Positions 19,003-27,354 of a stretch of DNA of 64,000 bases are shown here, piece by piece. This DNA comes from an uncultured Eubacteriales bacterium (GTDB lineage: Bacteria; Bacillota; Clostridia; Christensenellales; CAG-917). The notes beneath the pieces are model-generated. The model did not search any database and was not told the origin of the DNA. It saw nothing but the letters and a program-made list of their open reading frames with translations. The position numbers and the translations under genes are program-made. The stretch is from the NCBI GenBank assembly GCA_900545885.1, contig URAF01000004.1:68813-132812 (forward strand). Direction: 5' to 3'. Positions within the stretch are counted from its first letter, which is position 1; every line of letters starts with the position of its first letter.

Positions 19003-19356
19003 ATGAGAATAAAGAGAGCTGTAAGCGCAGTCAAGAAGCGCAGAAAAATAATGAAACAAGCAAAAGGCTACTACGGCGGAAAACATCGTCTTTACCGCGT
19101 AGCCAAACAACAGGTCATGCGCAGCGGTTACTATGCCTACGTCGGCAGAAAACAGAAAAAGCGCGACTTCAGAAAACTGTGGATTGCACGTATCAACGCC
19201 GCAGCACGTATGAACGACCTGAGCTACTCCAAGTTCATGCACGGTCTTAAACTGGCGGGCATCGACCTCAACCGCAAGGTTCTGAGCGAAATCGCCATTT
19301 CCGACCCTCAGGCATTCGCCGCACTCTGCGAACAGGCCAAAGCAAAACTCGCGTAA
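19003..19356 (+). CDS. rplT: 50S ribosomal protein L20
   Basis: It is a 117-aa ribosome assembly protein. MRIKRAVSAVKKRRK, YYGGKHRLYR and RDFRKLWIARINAAAR are L20 signatures. GGAGA precedes the ATG 12 nt after rpmI. In Firmicutes L20 can repress its own operon through the leader, and a candidate leader is present upstream of infC. Confidence 0.98.
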   Translation: MRIKRAVSAVKKRRKIMKQAKGYYGGKHRLYRVAKQQVMRSGYYAYVGRKQKKRDFRKLWIARINAAARMNDLSYSKFMHGLKLAGIDLNRKVLSEIAISDPQAFAALCEQAKAKLA

Positions 19357-19363
19357 AACTTTT

Positions 19364-19391
19364 AAGAGGCGCAACAACTTGCGCCTCTTTG
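19364..19391 (+). terminator. Intrinsic terminator after rplT
   Basis: An 11-bp stem (19364-19374 with 19379-19389) encloses CAAC, then TTGATTATT. The T-run is short, and the next gene begins about 15 nt later, so read-through into it is possible. Confidence 0.75.
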
Positions 19392-19403
19392 ATTATTCAC
19401 CGA

Positions 19404-20150
19404 ATGGATATAATCACTTCCACGCAAAACAAAACGGTAAAACTCGCACGTTCGCTCGCGGAAAAAAAGTTCCGCGAGCAGGCGGGTCTTTTTCTCGTTG
19501 AAGGCGTCAACATCGTGAAGGACCTTCCCGCCGACGCCGAAGTGGAGTTCGTGCTCGTTGCAGAGGGCAGACAGGCGGAATCCGCCGAACTGCTTGCTTG
19601 TACGCGCGCGCAGGTGTATTATGTATCCGAAGCGGTCATGAAATCTTTGTCCGACACCGTCACGCCTTACGGGTTCGCGGCGGCTGTCAGGATTCCGAGA
19701 AGAGAGTTCTCACTTCCCGCAGGCAACGCCCTTATTCTCGACGGCGTTTCCGACCCCGGCAATCTCGGTACGATAATCCGTACCGCGGCGGCAACGGGTT
19801 TCGACGACGTTTATCTTCTGGACTGCGCCGACCCTTACGCGCCCAAAACCGTGCGCGCAAGTATGGGCGGAGTTTTCAGGGTTCGTCTTTTCAAGGTCGA
19901 CGAGAAACAGGCGGTTGAAGTTGCAGGAAACCGCAATTCCGTCGCACTCGACATGGCGGGCGAATATATCACGGACAGCCGTCCCGTTCAGCCCGTGGTG
20001 TACATTGCGGGCAGTGAAGCGCACGGCATAAGGAAATCCCTTCTCGACGCGGCAAAGCGCGTTCTTGCTTTGCCTATGAAAAACGGAATGGAGTCACTCA
20101 ACGTGGCTGTGGCGACTGCGGTTGCCATATATCAGACTTTTATCAAGTAA
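19404..20150 (+). CDS. SpoU/TrmH-family RNA 2'-O-ribose methyltransferase
   Basis: It is 248 aa from ATG 19404; an alternative TTG at 19389 sits inside the terminator stem. An N-terminal L30e-like substrate-binding domain (about 1-95) is followed by the SPOUT knot with LDGVSDPGNLGTIIRTAAA, IAGSEAHGI and MKNGMESLNVAVATAVAIY, the three SpoU motifs. It should methylate a ribose in rRNA or tRNA; the position cannot be predicted. Placement after rplT is common in Firmicutes (YsgA-like). No good Shine-Dalgarno is seen. Confidence 0.9.
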   Translation: MDIITSTQNKTVKLARSLAEKKFREQAGLFLVEGVNIVKDLPADAEVEFVLVAEGRQAESAELLACTRAQVYYVSEAVMKSLSDTVTPYGFAAAVRIPRREFSLPAGNALILDGVSDPGNLGTIIRTAAATGFDDVYLLDCADPYAPKTVRASMGGVFRVRLFKVDEKQAVEVAGNRNSVALDMAGEYITDSRPVQPVVYIAGSEAHGIRKSLLDAAKRVLALPMKNGMESLNVAVATAVAIYQTFIK

Positions 20151-20162
20151 TCGGAGGTTAGT

Positions 20163-20909
20163 ATGAGCGGACACAGCAAATGGCACAACATTCAACAGAA
20201 AAAGGGCAAGAGCGACGCGGCTCGCGCCAATGTGTTCACCAAAATCGGTCGTGAAATCGCGGTCGCCGTCAAGCAGGGCGGTCCCGACCCCAACAGCAAC
20301 AGCAAACTTCGCGACGCAATAGCAAAAGCCAAGAGCAACAATATGCCCAACGACAACATCGCGCGCAGCATAAAGAAAGCAAGCGGTGAACTGGGTTCCA
20401 TAAACTACGAAGAAATGACCTACGAAGGTTACGGCGTCGGCGGCACGGCGTTCATCGTCGAAGCCCTTACCGACAACAAAAACCGTACGGCAGGCGACGT
20501 AAGACACCTGTTTGACAAGTTCGGCGGCTCCATGGGCACCACGGGTTGCGTTTCCTTTATGTTCAGCAAGAAGGGCGTCATCACCGTTTCCAAAGCCGAC
20601 ATAAGCGAAGACGACCTTATGATGGCGGCGCTCGACGCGGGTGCGGAAGACATTCTCACCGAAGACGACGAAGTCTTCGAAGTTCTGACCGCTCCTTCCG
20701 ACCTCGGAACCGTTCGCGAAGAACTTGAAAAGAACGGCGTTAAAATCCTTTCCGCAGAAGTGGATATGATACCCGAAAACGAGGTAACGCCTGACGAACA
20801 GCAACAGGAAACCCTGCTCAAAATGATTGACAAAATGGAAGAACTCGACGACGTTCAGAACATTTACCACAACGCCGTCATAACCATTCAGGACGAGGAA
20901 GAAGAATAA
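20163..20909 (+). CDS. yebC: YebC/PmpR-family protein
   Basis: It is a 248-aa cytoplasmic protein of the universal YebC family, starting MSGHSKWHNIQQKKGKSDA. Members are described as transcription regulators or as factors that help ribosomes through proline stretches. GGAGG precedes the ATG. Its stop overlaps the start of proA, so the two are probably made together, with no obvious functional link. Confidence 0.95.
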   Translation: MSGHSKWHNIQQKKGKSDAARANVFTKIGREIAVAVKQGGPDPNSNSKLRDAIAKAKSNNMPNDNIARSIKKASGELGSINYEEMTYEGYGVGGTAFIVEALTDNKNRTAGDVRHLFDKFGGSMGTTGCVSFMFSKKGVITVSKADISEDDLMMAALDAGAEDILTEDDEVFEVLTAPSDLGTVREELEKNGVKILSAEVDMIPENEVTPDEQQQETLLKMIDKMEELDDVQNIYHNAVITIQDEEEE

Positions 20910-22162
20910 TGATTGACGTTGCATCTCTCTGCAAACGCGCAAAGACGGCGTCGTTTGCGCTTGCGGGTTACACCACGGCACAGAAAAACGCAATGCTTTC
21001 GGCGATAGCCGAAGCGCTTGCATCTGCGGAAAACGTAGAACGCATGATGCGCGCAAACGCCGTAGACGTCGAGGAAGCACGCAAGAACGGCAAAGACGCA
21101 ACGTTCATCGACAGACTTACCCTCAACGACAAGCGCATCGCGACGATGATAAGCGGCGTAAATCAGATTATCGCGCTTGACGACCCCGTCGGCGAGGTCG
21201 TGGAGGACAGAGTTCTTCCCAACGGACTGAACATAAAGAAGGTTCGCGCACCGCTCGGCGTTATCGGTATCATATACGAGGCACGCCCCAACGTAACGGT
21301 TGACGCGGCGGCACTTTGCATCAAGTCGGGCAACGCAGTAGTGCTGCGCGGCAGTAAAGACGCGTTGAACTCCAACCGCGTGCTTTACGAGATTATGCGC
21401 GGAGCGATTGCTGCAATCGGACTTGCAGGAGACGTCGTGTGCTTTATCGACGACGCGTCCCGCGAAGCAAGCAAAGTTATGCTCGGGCTCGACAAATACA
21501 TCGACGTCGTTATCCCGAGAGGCGGTGAAGGGCTCAAACACTTCGTGCTCGAAAACGCGGCAATGCCCGTCATTGCGTCCGCAGGCGGCAACTGCCATAC
21601 TTACGTCGAAAAGACAGCCGACCTCGAAAAAGCGGTGCCCGTAATCATCAACGCCAAAGTGCAGCGTCCGTCCACCTGCAACGCGCTCGAACATCTCATC
21701 GTAGACCGTGCGATTGCAAAGGAATTCCTGCCCGCAATTTACAAGGCGCTTAAAGAAAACAACGTCGAAGTCATCGGTACGGAAGAAGTGCGCGAAATAG
21801 TCCCCGAAATCGGACTTGCAACCGAAAACGACTTTTATACGGAGTTTTTGGGATATAAAATCTCCGTTATGTTGGTTGACGGCGTGGAAGAAGCGGTTGA
21901 TTTTATCAACACGCACAGCACAAACCACTCCGAAGCCATACTTTCCCGCGACCGTAAATCTCTCGATTATTTTGCCGTCAACGTGGACTCAGCGGCGGTG
22001 TATCTCAACACTTCCACGCGTTTCACGGACGGGTTCCAATTTGGTCTCGGCGCGGAAATGGGCATCTCCACGCAGAAACTCCACGCCCGCGGTCCCATAG
22101 CTCTCAAAGAACTTACTTCCGTCAAATACGTCATCGAAGGCGACGGACAAATCAGACAATAG
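20909..22162 (+). CDS. proA: Gamma-glutamyl phosphate reductase
   Basis: ProA reduces gamma-glutamyl phosphate to the semialdehyde in proline synthesis using NADPH. It has 417 aa, the usual length. EARPNVTVDAAALCIKSGNA is the cofactor-binding region and RPSTCNALEHLIV carries the catalytic cysteine. The ATG overlaps the yebC TAA. proB (glutamate 5-kinase), usually adjacent, is not in this window. Confidence 0.96.
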   Translation: MIDVASLCKRAKTASFALAGYTTAQKNAMLSAIAEALASAENVERMMRANAVDVEEARKNGKDATFIDRLTLNDKRIATMISGVNQIIALDDPVGEVVEDRVLPNGLNIKKVRAPLGVIGIIYEARPNVTVDAAALCIKSGNAVVLRGSKDALNSNRVLYEIMRGAIAAIGLAGDVVCFIDDASREASKVMLGLDKYIDVVIPRGGEGLKHFVLENAAMPVIASAGGNCHTYVEKTADLEKAVPVIINAKVQRPSTCNALEHLIVDRAIAKEFLPAIYKALKENNVEVIGTEEVREIVPEIGLATENDFYTEFLGYKISVMLVDGVEEAVDFINTHSTNHSEAILSRDRKSLDYFAVNVDSAAVYLNTSTRFTDGFQFGLGAEMGISTQKLHARGPIALKELTSVKYVIEGDGQIRQ

Positions 22163-22176
22163 TCACCGACTTGTTT

Positions 22177-23370
22177 ATGAAAAGAATTTATCTCGACCAC
22201 GCCGCAACGACCCCGCTTTCCGACGAGGCGTTTGCGGCGATGTCGCCTTATTTTTCCCAAGTGTTCGGCAACGCCAACTCCCAGCATTCTTTCGGTCGTG
22301 ACGCCGCAAAAGCGGTGAACGAAGCCCGACAGACAGTTGCGGAGTGCATCGGTGCGAAACCCAACGAAATTTATTTCACCTCGGGCGGTACCGAGTCCGA
22401 CAACTGGGCGGTGAAAGGCATTGCCATGCGCCTTGCGTCCAAGGGCAAGCGTATCATTACGACGCAAATCGAACACCCCGCGATTTATTCGAGCTGCAAG
22501 CAACTTGAAAAGGCGGGTTTCGAAGTCGTGTATCTTCCCGTCGACGAAGAGGGTTTCGTACACGAAGAAGAACTCGAAGCCGCGCTTACTTCCGATACGG
22601 TGCTTGTCAGCATTATGTTTGCCAACAACGAAATCGGCACGATACAGCCCATAAAGCGCCTTGCCGAACTCGCTCACCGTCAGGGAGTGCTGTTCCACAC
22701 CGACGCTGTACAGGCTATGGGCGCGTTGCATATCGACGTCAAGGAACTTGGCGTGGATATGCTGTCCCTTTCGGGGCACAAGTTCTACGGACCCAAGGGT
22801 ATAGGCGCGCTGTATATCCGCAACGGTATGCAGACCGAACCGTTTATGACGGGCGGAGAACAGGAACGCACGAAACGCGGCGGAACGACCAACGTTCCCG
22901 CAATTGTCGGAATGGCTGCCGCACTCAAAGCCGCGTGCAGGGATATGGACAAGGACAACGCGTACGTTGCCGCGCTCCGCGACAAGTTCGTGCGCCGGGT
23001 TCTCGACGAAATTCCCGAAGTTCTGTTCAACGGGGCGAAAGATATGCGTTTCCGTCTGCCCAACAACGCCAATTTCAGTTTCAAGTGCATTGAAGGGGAG
23101 TCCGTTCTCTTTTCACTCGACCTTGACGGAATTTGCGCGTCCAGCGGCAGCGCGTGTTCGTCGGGTTCGCTCGAACCCAGCCGCACCCTGCTTGCAATAG
23201 GCGTTCCCGTAGGAACGGCACACGGGTCAATAAGATTTACGTTCGGAAAATCCAACACCGAAGAAGACGTCGATTACGCAGTGGACAGGCTTGTCGCCGT
23301 GGTCGAACGTCTGCGCAGAATGTCCCCGCTGTGGGGCAAATCCGACTGCGCAATCAAAACCGTAAAATAG
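22177..23370 (+). CDS. iscS: Cysteine desulfurase (NifS/IscS type)
   Basis: This PLP enzyme takes sulfur from cysteine for Fe-S clusters and thiolated cofactors. ATG 22177 gives 397 aa; a TTG two codons earlier is possible. Visible sites are YLDHAATTPL at the start, SGGTESDN, the HTDAVQA cofactor pocket, the PLP lysine in SGHKFYGPKG and the catalytic cysteine in SGSACSSGS. It lies 73 bp before an IscU-type scaffold gene, its expected sulfur acceptor. No iscR-like repressor is nearby. Confidence 0.95.
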   Translation: MKRIYLDHAATTPLSDEAFAAMSPYFSQVFGNANSQHSFGRDAAKAVNEARQTVAECIGAKPNEIYFTSGGTESDNWAVKGIAMRLASKGKRIITTQIEHPAIYSSCKQLEKAGFEVVYLPVDEEGFVHEEELEAALTSDTVLVSIMFANNEIGTIQPIKRLAELAHRQGVLFHTDAVQAMGALHIDVKELGVDMLSLSGHKFYGPKGIGALYIRNGMQTEPFMTGGEQERTKRGGTTNVPAIVGMAAALKAACRDMDKDNAYVAALRDKFVRRVLDEIPEVLFNGAKDMRFRLPNNANFSFKCIEGESVLFSLDLDGICASSGSACSSGSLEPSRTLLAIGVPVGTAHGSIRFTFGKSNTEEDVDYAVDRLVAVVERLRRMSPLWGKSDCAIKTVK

Positions 23371-23443
23371 GTTTGTTTTGCGTGCGGTTTCCGCGCGTGC
23401 AGAACCCCGAAAGGTATTTGCGGATTTTACAGACGAGGAAATT

Positions 23444-23824
23444 ATGTACAACGACAAAGTCATAGAAGTTTTCAAAAACCCCAAAAACGTAGGCGAAGCC
23501 GAGAATTACAATGCAATCGGCACTGTCGGCAACGAAAATTGCGGCGATATCATGCAGATTACAATGCGTATCGAGGACGACATAATCAAGGACGCAAAGT
23601 TCAAGACGTTCGGTTGCGCCGCGGCGGTTGCGTCGAGTTCGGTCGCAACGGATATGATTATCGGCAAAACCGTGGACGAGGCGCTTGCAATCAAAAACAA
23701 AGACGTCGTCGAAACGCTCGAAGGGTTGCCGCCCCAGAAAATTCATTGTTCCGTGCTTGCGGAAGAGGCAATCAAACTCGCAATAGAGAACTACCGTTCC
23801 AATGCCTCGCAAAAATCCGAGTAA
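23444..23824 (+). CDS. iscU: Fe-S cluster scaffold protein (IscU/NifU N-domain)
   Basis: ATG 23444 gives 126 aa; a longer frame from 23378 lacks family similarity. The three cluster-ligand cysteines are Cys33 (NENCGD), Cys58 (FGCAAAVASS) and Cys102 (HCSVLAE), in standard spacing. It receives sulfur from the desulfurase encoded just upstream and builds [2Fe-2S] and [4Fe-4S] clusters. This is the NifU-like clostridial form, without the C-terminal domains. Confidence 0.95.
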   Translation: MYNDKVIEVFKNPKNVGEAENYNAIGTVGNENCGDIMQITMRIEDDIIKDAKFKTFGCAAAVASSSVATDMIIGKTVDEALAIKNKDVVETLEGLPPQKIHCSVLAEEAIKLAIENYRSNASQKSE

Positions 23825-23898
23825 CGTTCCGTCGTACACTTTGTTTCGGGACACATAAAAAACAGCATTCGCGCCATAATAAGAGCGTGGAGGTTATT

Positions 23899-24033
23899 AT
23901 GAAAAGTTCCGTATTATTGGGCGCAATGCTCGGAGTCGTCACGGCGACAGCCATTTATTCGGCAAGCAATCAGAATCTCATGAAAAAGACCAAGAGAACG
24001 CTGTTGAAGAAACTCGAAGACATTCTCGACTGA
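23899..24033 (+). CDS. Small single-helix membrane protein, 44 aa
   Basis: A good GGAGG site lies 6 nt before ATG 23899. The protein has one hydrophobic helix (about residues 5-22, LLGAMLGVVTATAIY) and a basic amphipathic end (KKTKRTLLKKLEDILD). I do not recognise it. A strong terminator directly follows, which supports a real gene. Similar tiny proteins are common in Clostridia and easily missed by gene callers. Confidence 0.65.
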   Translation: MKSSVLLGAMLGVVTATAIYSASNQNLMKKTKRTLLKKLEDILD

Positions 24034-24057
24034 CGTTCCGCGCAAAACGCGTTAAGG

Positions 24058-24089
24058 CAAAACCCCGCCGTATCAACGGCGGGGTTTTG
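24058..24089. terminator. Bidirectional intrinsic terminator
   Basis: CAAAACCCCGCCG pairs with CGGCGGGGTTTTG around TATCAA. It has A-run and T-run flanks, so it can end both the small plus-strand gene and the protease gene arriving on the minus strand. Confidence 0.9.
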
Positions 24090-24150
24090 TCAAGGTTATG
24101 AAACAAAACACAAGGAGATAAAATTACCAAGGGATTTGAAACGGTCGTTT

Positions 24151-25320
24151 TTATGCCGCGTCGGCATAGGAGCTTGCAGAGTAGGACGAAGCAACGTCGA
24201 CTCGGTTGTAAGGAATATGGATGTCTTTGCCGAAGGTGTTGTTTTCCGCCTTTTCGGCTTGCGCTATGAACTCGACGAGAGTTGCGGACGAAACGGCGTA
24301 ACCTATGTTCTCGTAAATTTCGGTCGTGAGTTTGGACTCCGCAACACCGATTACCGTGCCGTTGCGGTTGACCATCGGACCGCCCGAATTACCGCTGTTG
24401 ATTGCCGCGTCGGTGGTGTAGAAGTTGCCGTAGCCCCAGTCGGTAAGCGTGTGGGAAGGTTGGGAGATGCAACCCGATGTGACCATAAGTCCGTCGGGAT
24501 AGCCGACAAGCGCAACGTCAGTGCCGTAGGTCGCATAGTCGGACGCCGCAATAGTGAGAGAGGGGTGCGCTTCGACGGAAGGATAGGAACTCTTGAAGCA
24601 GAGTATGGCAAGGTCGGGTTTCGAAGTGTAGTCGTAGTCGGGGTCGCGTACGACGGTCGTGGTTCCGCCCATTATGCCGCTCGTTTCGGTGGTGGCAAGA
24701 TACGCGCCGATGTAAACGGGTGTAAGCGTGTAGGTGGTGCTGTCACCGGGGAAGGTGCAGGTTATGGTGTCATACACGCCCATACTGCGCGACGATGCGA
24801 CGTAAAGCACGGAGTGCGCGTTTGTGACGAGATAACGTGTGTCGTCGGTCGAGGTCGGGTCGGAAATCAGAAATCCCGTCGAAATCGCGCCGCTGACGTT
24901 GGTGAAAGATTTTGTGTTGACGGCTTTGATTTCGGCAACGGACTTAATCGTGTTCTTGCCTGCATATTCCGCAGCCGTGGTCGTGCTCTGGTTCAGAATG
25001 TCCTCTTTGATTGAGTTGAGTATGTCCTCCGTTATACCGTTTTCCTTGATATAGTCGAGGATTGCCTGGTCGTATTCGGAACGGATGGACTCGGACAGGG
25101 ACTGAGCGTACTTGTTCGCTATGTCGTCTTTCAGCACGGCGAGCACCACGACGTTGATTATCACCGTAAGGCACATTATGAGAGCGATGACGATGAACAG
25201 AATTATTACGGGGGTAAGTTTTCTGTCGCCGTTACCGCCGTTGTCGGGTGTGTGATAGACGGGCGTGTCAGGTCTGTTGCCGCCGTTTACTCCGTCGAAA
25301 AAGTTGTCGTAATTATCCAT
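24151..25320 (-). CDS. Membrane-anchored trypsin-like serine protease (S1C, HtrA-like, no PDZ)
   Basis: It has 389 aa: a short cytoplasmic Asn/Gly-rich head, one membrane helix (about 37-62), a helical stalk (about 65-120) and an extracellular trypsin-fold domain. The triad is visible as His in VTNAHS, Asp in KPDLAIL and Ser in GNSGGPM. Unlike DegP/HtrA there is no PDZ domain after the protease; the chain ends in a short Ser/Ala-rich tail. It probably processes or degrades misfolded surface proteins. It is monocistronic, transcribed away from the Mrr gene, with a GAGGA ribosome site. Confidence 0.9.
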   Translation of the reverse strand: MDNYDNFFDGVNGGNRPDTPVYHTPDNGGNGDRKLTPVIILFIVIALIMCLTVIINVVVLAVLKDDIANKYAQSLSESIRSEYDQAILDYIKENGITEDILNSIKEDILNQSTTTAAEYAGKNTIKSVAEIKAVNTKSFTNVSGAISTGFLISDPTSTDDTRYLVTNAHSVLYVASSRSMGVYDTITCTFPGDSTTYTLTPVYIGAYLATTETSGIMGGTTTVVRDPDYDYTSKPDLAILCFKSSYPSVEAHPSLTIAASDYATYGTDVALVGYPDGLMVTSGCISQPSHTLTDWGYGNFYTTDAAINSGNSGGPMVNRNGTVIGVAESKLTTEIYENIGYAVSSATLVEFIAQAEKAENNTFGKDIHIPYNRVDVASSYSASSYADAA

Positions 25321-25397
25321 ATTTTCCTCTTGCGGTTTTATTGCTTTGAATTTAGTTTAATATAATTAAACCACAATTAAAACCTCGGAAAAAATAT

Positions 25398-25426
25398 TTT
25401 TCAAAAATTTGCGGGTATGGTATAAT
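25398..25426 (+). promoter_or_regulatory. Promoter of the Mrr-like gene
   Basis: An extended -10 TGG-TATAAT (TATAAT at 25421-25426) lies 17 bp from a partial -35 TTTTCA (25398-25403). The start codon is only 18 nt downstream, after AAAAAGGAG. Confidence 0.7.
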
Positions 25427-25443
25427 GCGAAAAAGGAGTATAT

Positions 25444-26370
25444 ATGGCAGAGAAAAGAGAATTTCCCACCAAATCCGAAATAGAAGCCGCGGTCAAGTCC
25501 GTACTTTCCAAGCGTAACGCCGAGCGCAAACTCGTCATAGAACTTTCGCAGAAATGTTACGGTTACACCGCCGCGGAGCTCAAAGACCGCAGTTGCGAGT
25601 CGCTTAACACTCGGCTCAAAAGTCTGACCGGCGTCGTAATCAACGAAATGCTCGACGCGGGTACGTTGCTTATCGACGAGGACAAACTTTTGTCGTTGCC
25701 GAGTCCCGTAGAAGAAAAAAAGGCGCTCACGCGTACGCAAAAAAGAAGGGCGGCGCGCAAAAGAGCGGCGGCGCGCGCAAACGCCGCTCCCAAATATCCC
25801 GACACTCCGCTCGGAAAACTGCTCGAAGGTGCGGACGCGAAGTTCGAGGAATGCAAAGCCAAAAAGACGAGCAAAGAAAAGTATTCGTCCGCGCTCAAAA
25901 AGGCGGTTACGCTTGCAATAAATCAGGCGGGCGGCGAGTTTTTCGAAGAACTCAGCATGAAACTGCTGATTGCCGTATACGGCGACAGCGTTCAGTCCAA
26001 CGAACTGACCGCAGGTCCCGACGACAACGGTATCGACGGCAAATTGTACGTAAAAGACCCTGCAGGGTTCAAGGAAACGATTTTCTTTCAGTCCAAAACA
26101 AAACTCAACGAGAGGGCGTACGTGTCAATCAAAGTCGCGCGTGAGTTTCTGGGCGTTATGACGGCGTACGGCGCTACAAAAGGGATACTGGTCACAAACT
26201 CCAATTTTCACAAGGACACCCGCGCGTTTGCCGCTAAGCGTCCCGAACTTATGCTTATCGACTGCAACACGCTTTTCGATATGATGTGCAGGTACGAAGT
26301 CGGAGTCAGGTTTGTTAAAGACGAGGGAATATACCATATCGACGACAGCATGTTCCTAAACTGCAAATGA
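25444..26370 (+). CDS. Mrr-type restriction endonuclease domain protein
   Basis: It has 308 aa. The C-terminal half (about 145-295) matches the Mrr catalytic fold: FFEELSMKLL, then GPDDNGIDGKLY with the Asp of the nuclease site, then FFQSKTK (the Q-x-K half of a PD-(D/E)xK site), then KGILVTNSNF and LMLIDCNTL. The N-terminal half carries a helical region and a very basic linker (RTQKRRAARKRAAARANAA). Mrr enzymes cut modified DNA (type IV restriction). Here it is alone, with no methylase or specificity gene, so either type IV restriction or another nuclease role is possible. Confidence 0.82.
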   Translation: MAEKREFPTKSEIEAAVKSVLSKRNAERKLVIELSQKCYGYTAAELKDRSCESLNTRLKSLTGVVINEMLDAGTLLIDEDKLLSLPSPVEEKKALTRTQKRRAARKRAAARANAAPKYPDTPLGKLLEGADAKFEECKAKKTSKEKYSSALKKAVTLAINQAGGEFFEELSMKLLIAVYGDSVQSNELTAGPDDNGIDGKLYVKDPAGFKETIFFQSKTKLNERAYVSIKVAREFLGVMTAYGATKGILVTNSNFHKDTRAFAAKRPELMLIDCNTLFDMMCRYEVGVRFVKDEGIYHIDDSMFLNCK

Positions 26371-26406
26371 CGCCCGGCTGAAAAACTGCCCCCGCAAAGC
26401 GTATAT

Positions 26407-26435
26407 TTGACAATCGACCTTGTATATATTAGAAT
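26407..26435 (+). promoter_or_regulatory. Sigma-A promoter of the DegV gene
   Basis: TTGACA (26407-26412) and TAGAAT (26430-26435) are 17 bp apart. The expected start is about 20 nt before the AGGAGA ribosome site. Confidence 0.85.
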
Positions 26436-26463
26436 AATTATTACCAACCGACAGGAGACTAAA

Positions 26464-27330
26464 ATGGCCGTTTTATTTTGCGATACAGACTGCGAGCTCT
26501 GGTATACGACCGCCAAAGAGCTCGACCTCAAAGTCATCTCTATGCCTTACACCATCGACGGTGTGGAAAAAATGTACGACCTCGGTGAAAACACCGACCT
26601 CAAAGATTTCTTCGCGAGAATGCGCGCGGGCAGTGCGGTAATCACTTCCGGACTCAACCCCCAGACCTACATAGACATCTTCGAACCTTATTTCAAAGCG
26701 GGCGAGGACATTCTGTACGTGGCGTTTTCTTCCAAGATGTCAAACACGTTCAAGTATCTCGACCTTGCGATAGCCGAACTCAAAGAGAAATATCCCAACG
26801 TCAAATACCGTCAGTTCGACACGCTCAACATCTGCATGGGCGCGGGCTTGCAGGTCTATCTTGCGGCAAAACGTTTCCACGCAAACGGCGGCGATGTTGA
26901 CGCGACGTATGCATACCTCGAAACCCTTGTTCAGAACATAGGCGTTCTGTTTGTGGTCGACGACCTCAAATATCTTGCCAGAGGCGGCAGACTTTCTCCC
27001 GCGAAAGCAAAAATCGGCAATGTGCTGCAACTCAAACCCGTCCTTTACGTCAACAAGGAAGGCGAAATCGACATTCTGTCCAAACAGAGCGGTTTCAAAA
27101 AGGCGATGAGTTTTGTCGTCAGCGAGTTCCAGCGCAAATACCGTCCTAGAGACAACGCTCCCATCGTCATAGTCGGCGCGGATTGCGACGAATACGTCGA
27201 AGAACTGCGCGGACGCATAGCGGCCGTCGCTCCCGACGCGGAAATATGGGTTCAGCCCGTAGGTCCCGTAATCGGCGCACATTGCGGCCCCGGCACATAC
27301 GGACTTATTTTTACCGCCGAAAGCAGATAA
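26464..27330 (+). CDS. DegV-family fatty-acid-binding protein
   Basis: ATG 26464 follows AGGAGA and gives 288 aa, the family length. DegV proteins (FakB) bind a fatty acid and present it to the FakA kinase. Visible family marks are the TSGLNPQTY segment with the fatty-acid headgroup contacts, VAFSSKMSNTF, and LKYLARGGRLSPAKA. No fakA lies near. Several DegV paralogues are usual in Clostridia, with different chain preferences that cannot be read here. Confidence 0.92.
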   Translation: MAVLFCDTDCELWYTTAKELDLKVISMPYTIDGVEKMYDLGENTDLKDFFARMRAGSAVITSGLNPQTYIDIFEPYFKAGEDILYVAFSSKMSNTFKYLDLAIAELKEKYPNVKYRQFDTLNICMGAGLQVYLAAKRFHANGGDVDATYAYLETLVQNIGVLFVVDDLKYLARGGRLSPAKAKIGNVLQLKPVLYVNKEGEIDILSKQSGFKKAMSFVVSEFQRKYRPRDNAPIVIVGADCDEYVEELRGRIAAVAPDAEIWVQPVGPVIGAHCGPGTYGLIFTAESR

Positions 27331-27354
27331 CTTTTCTGTCACGGCACCGGTACG

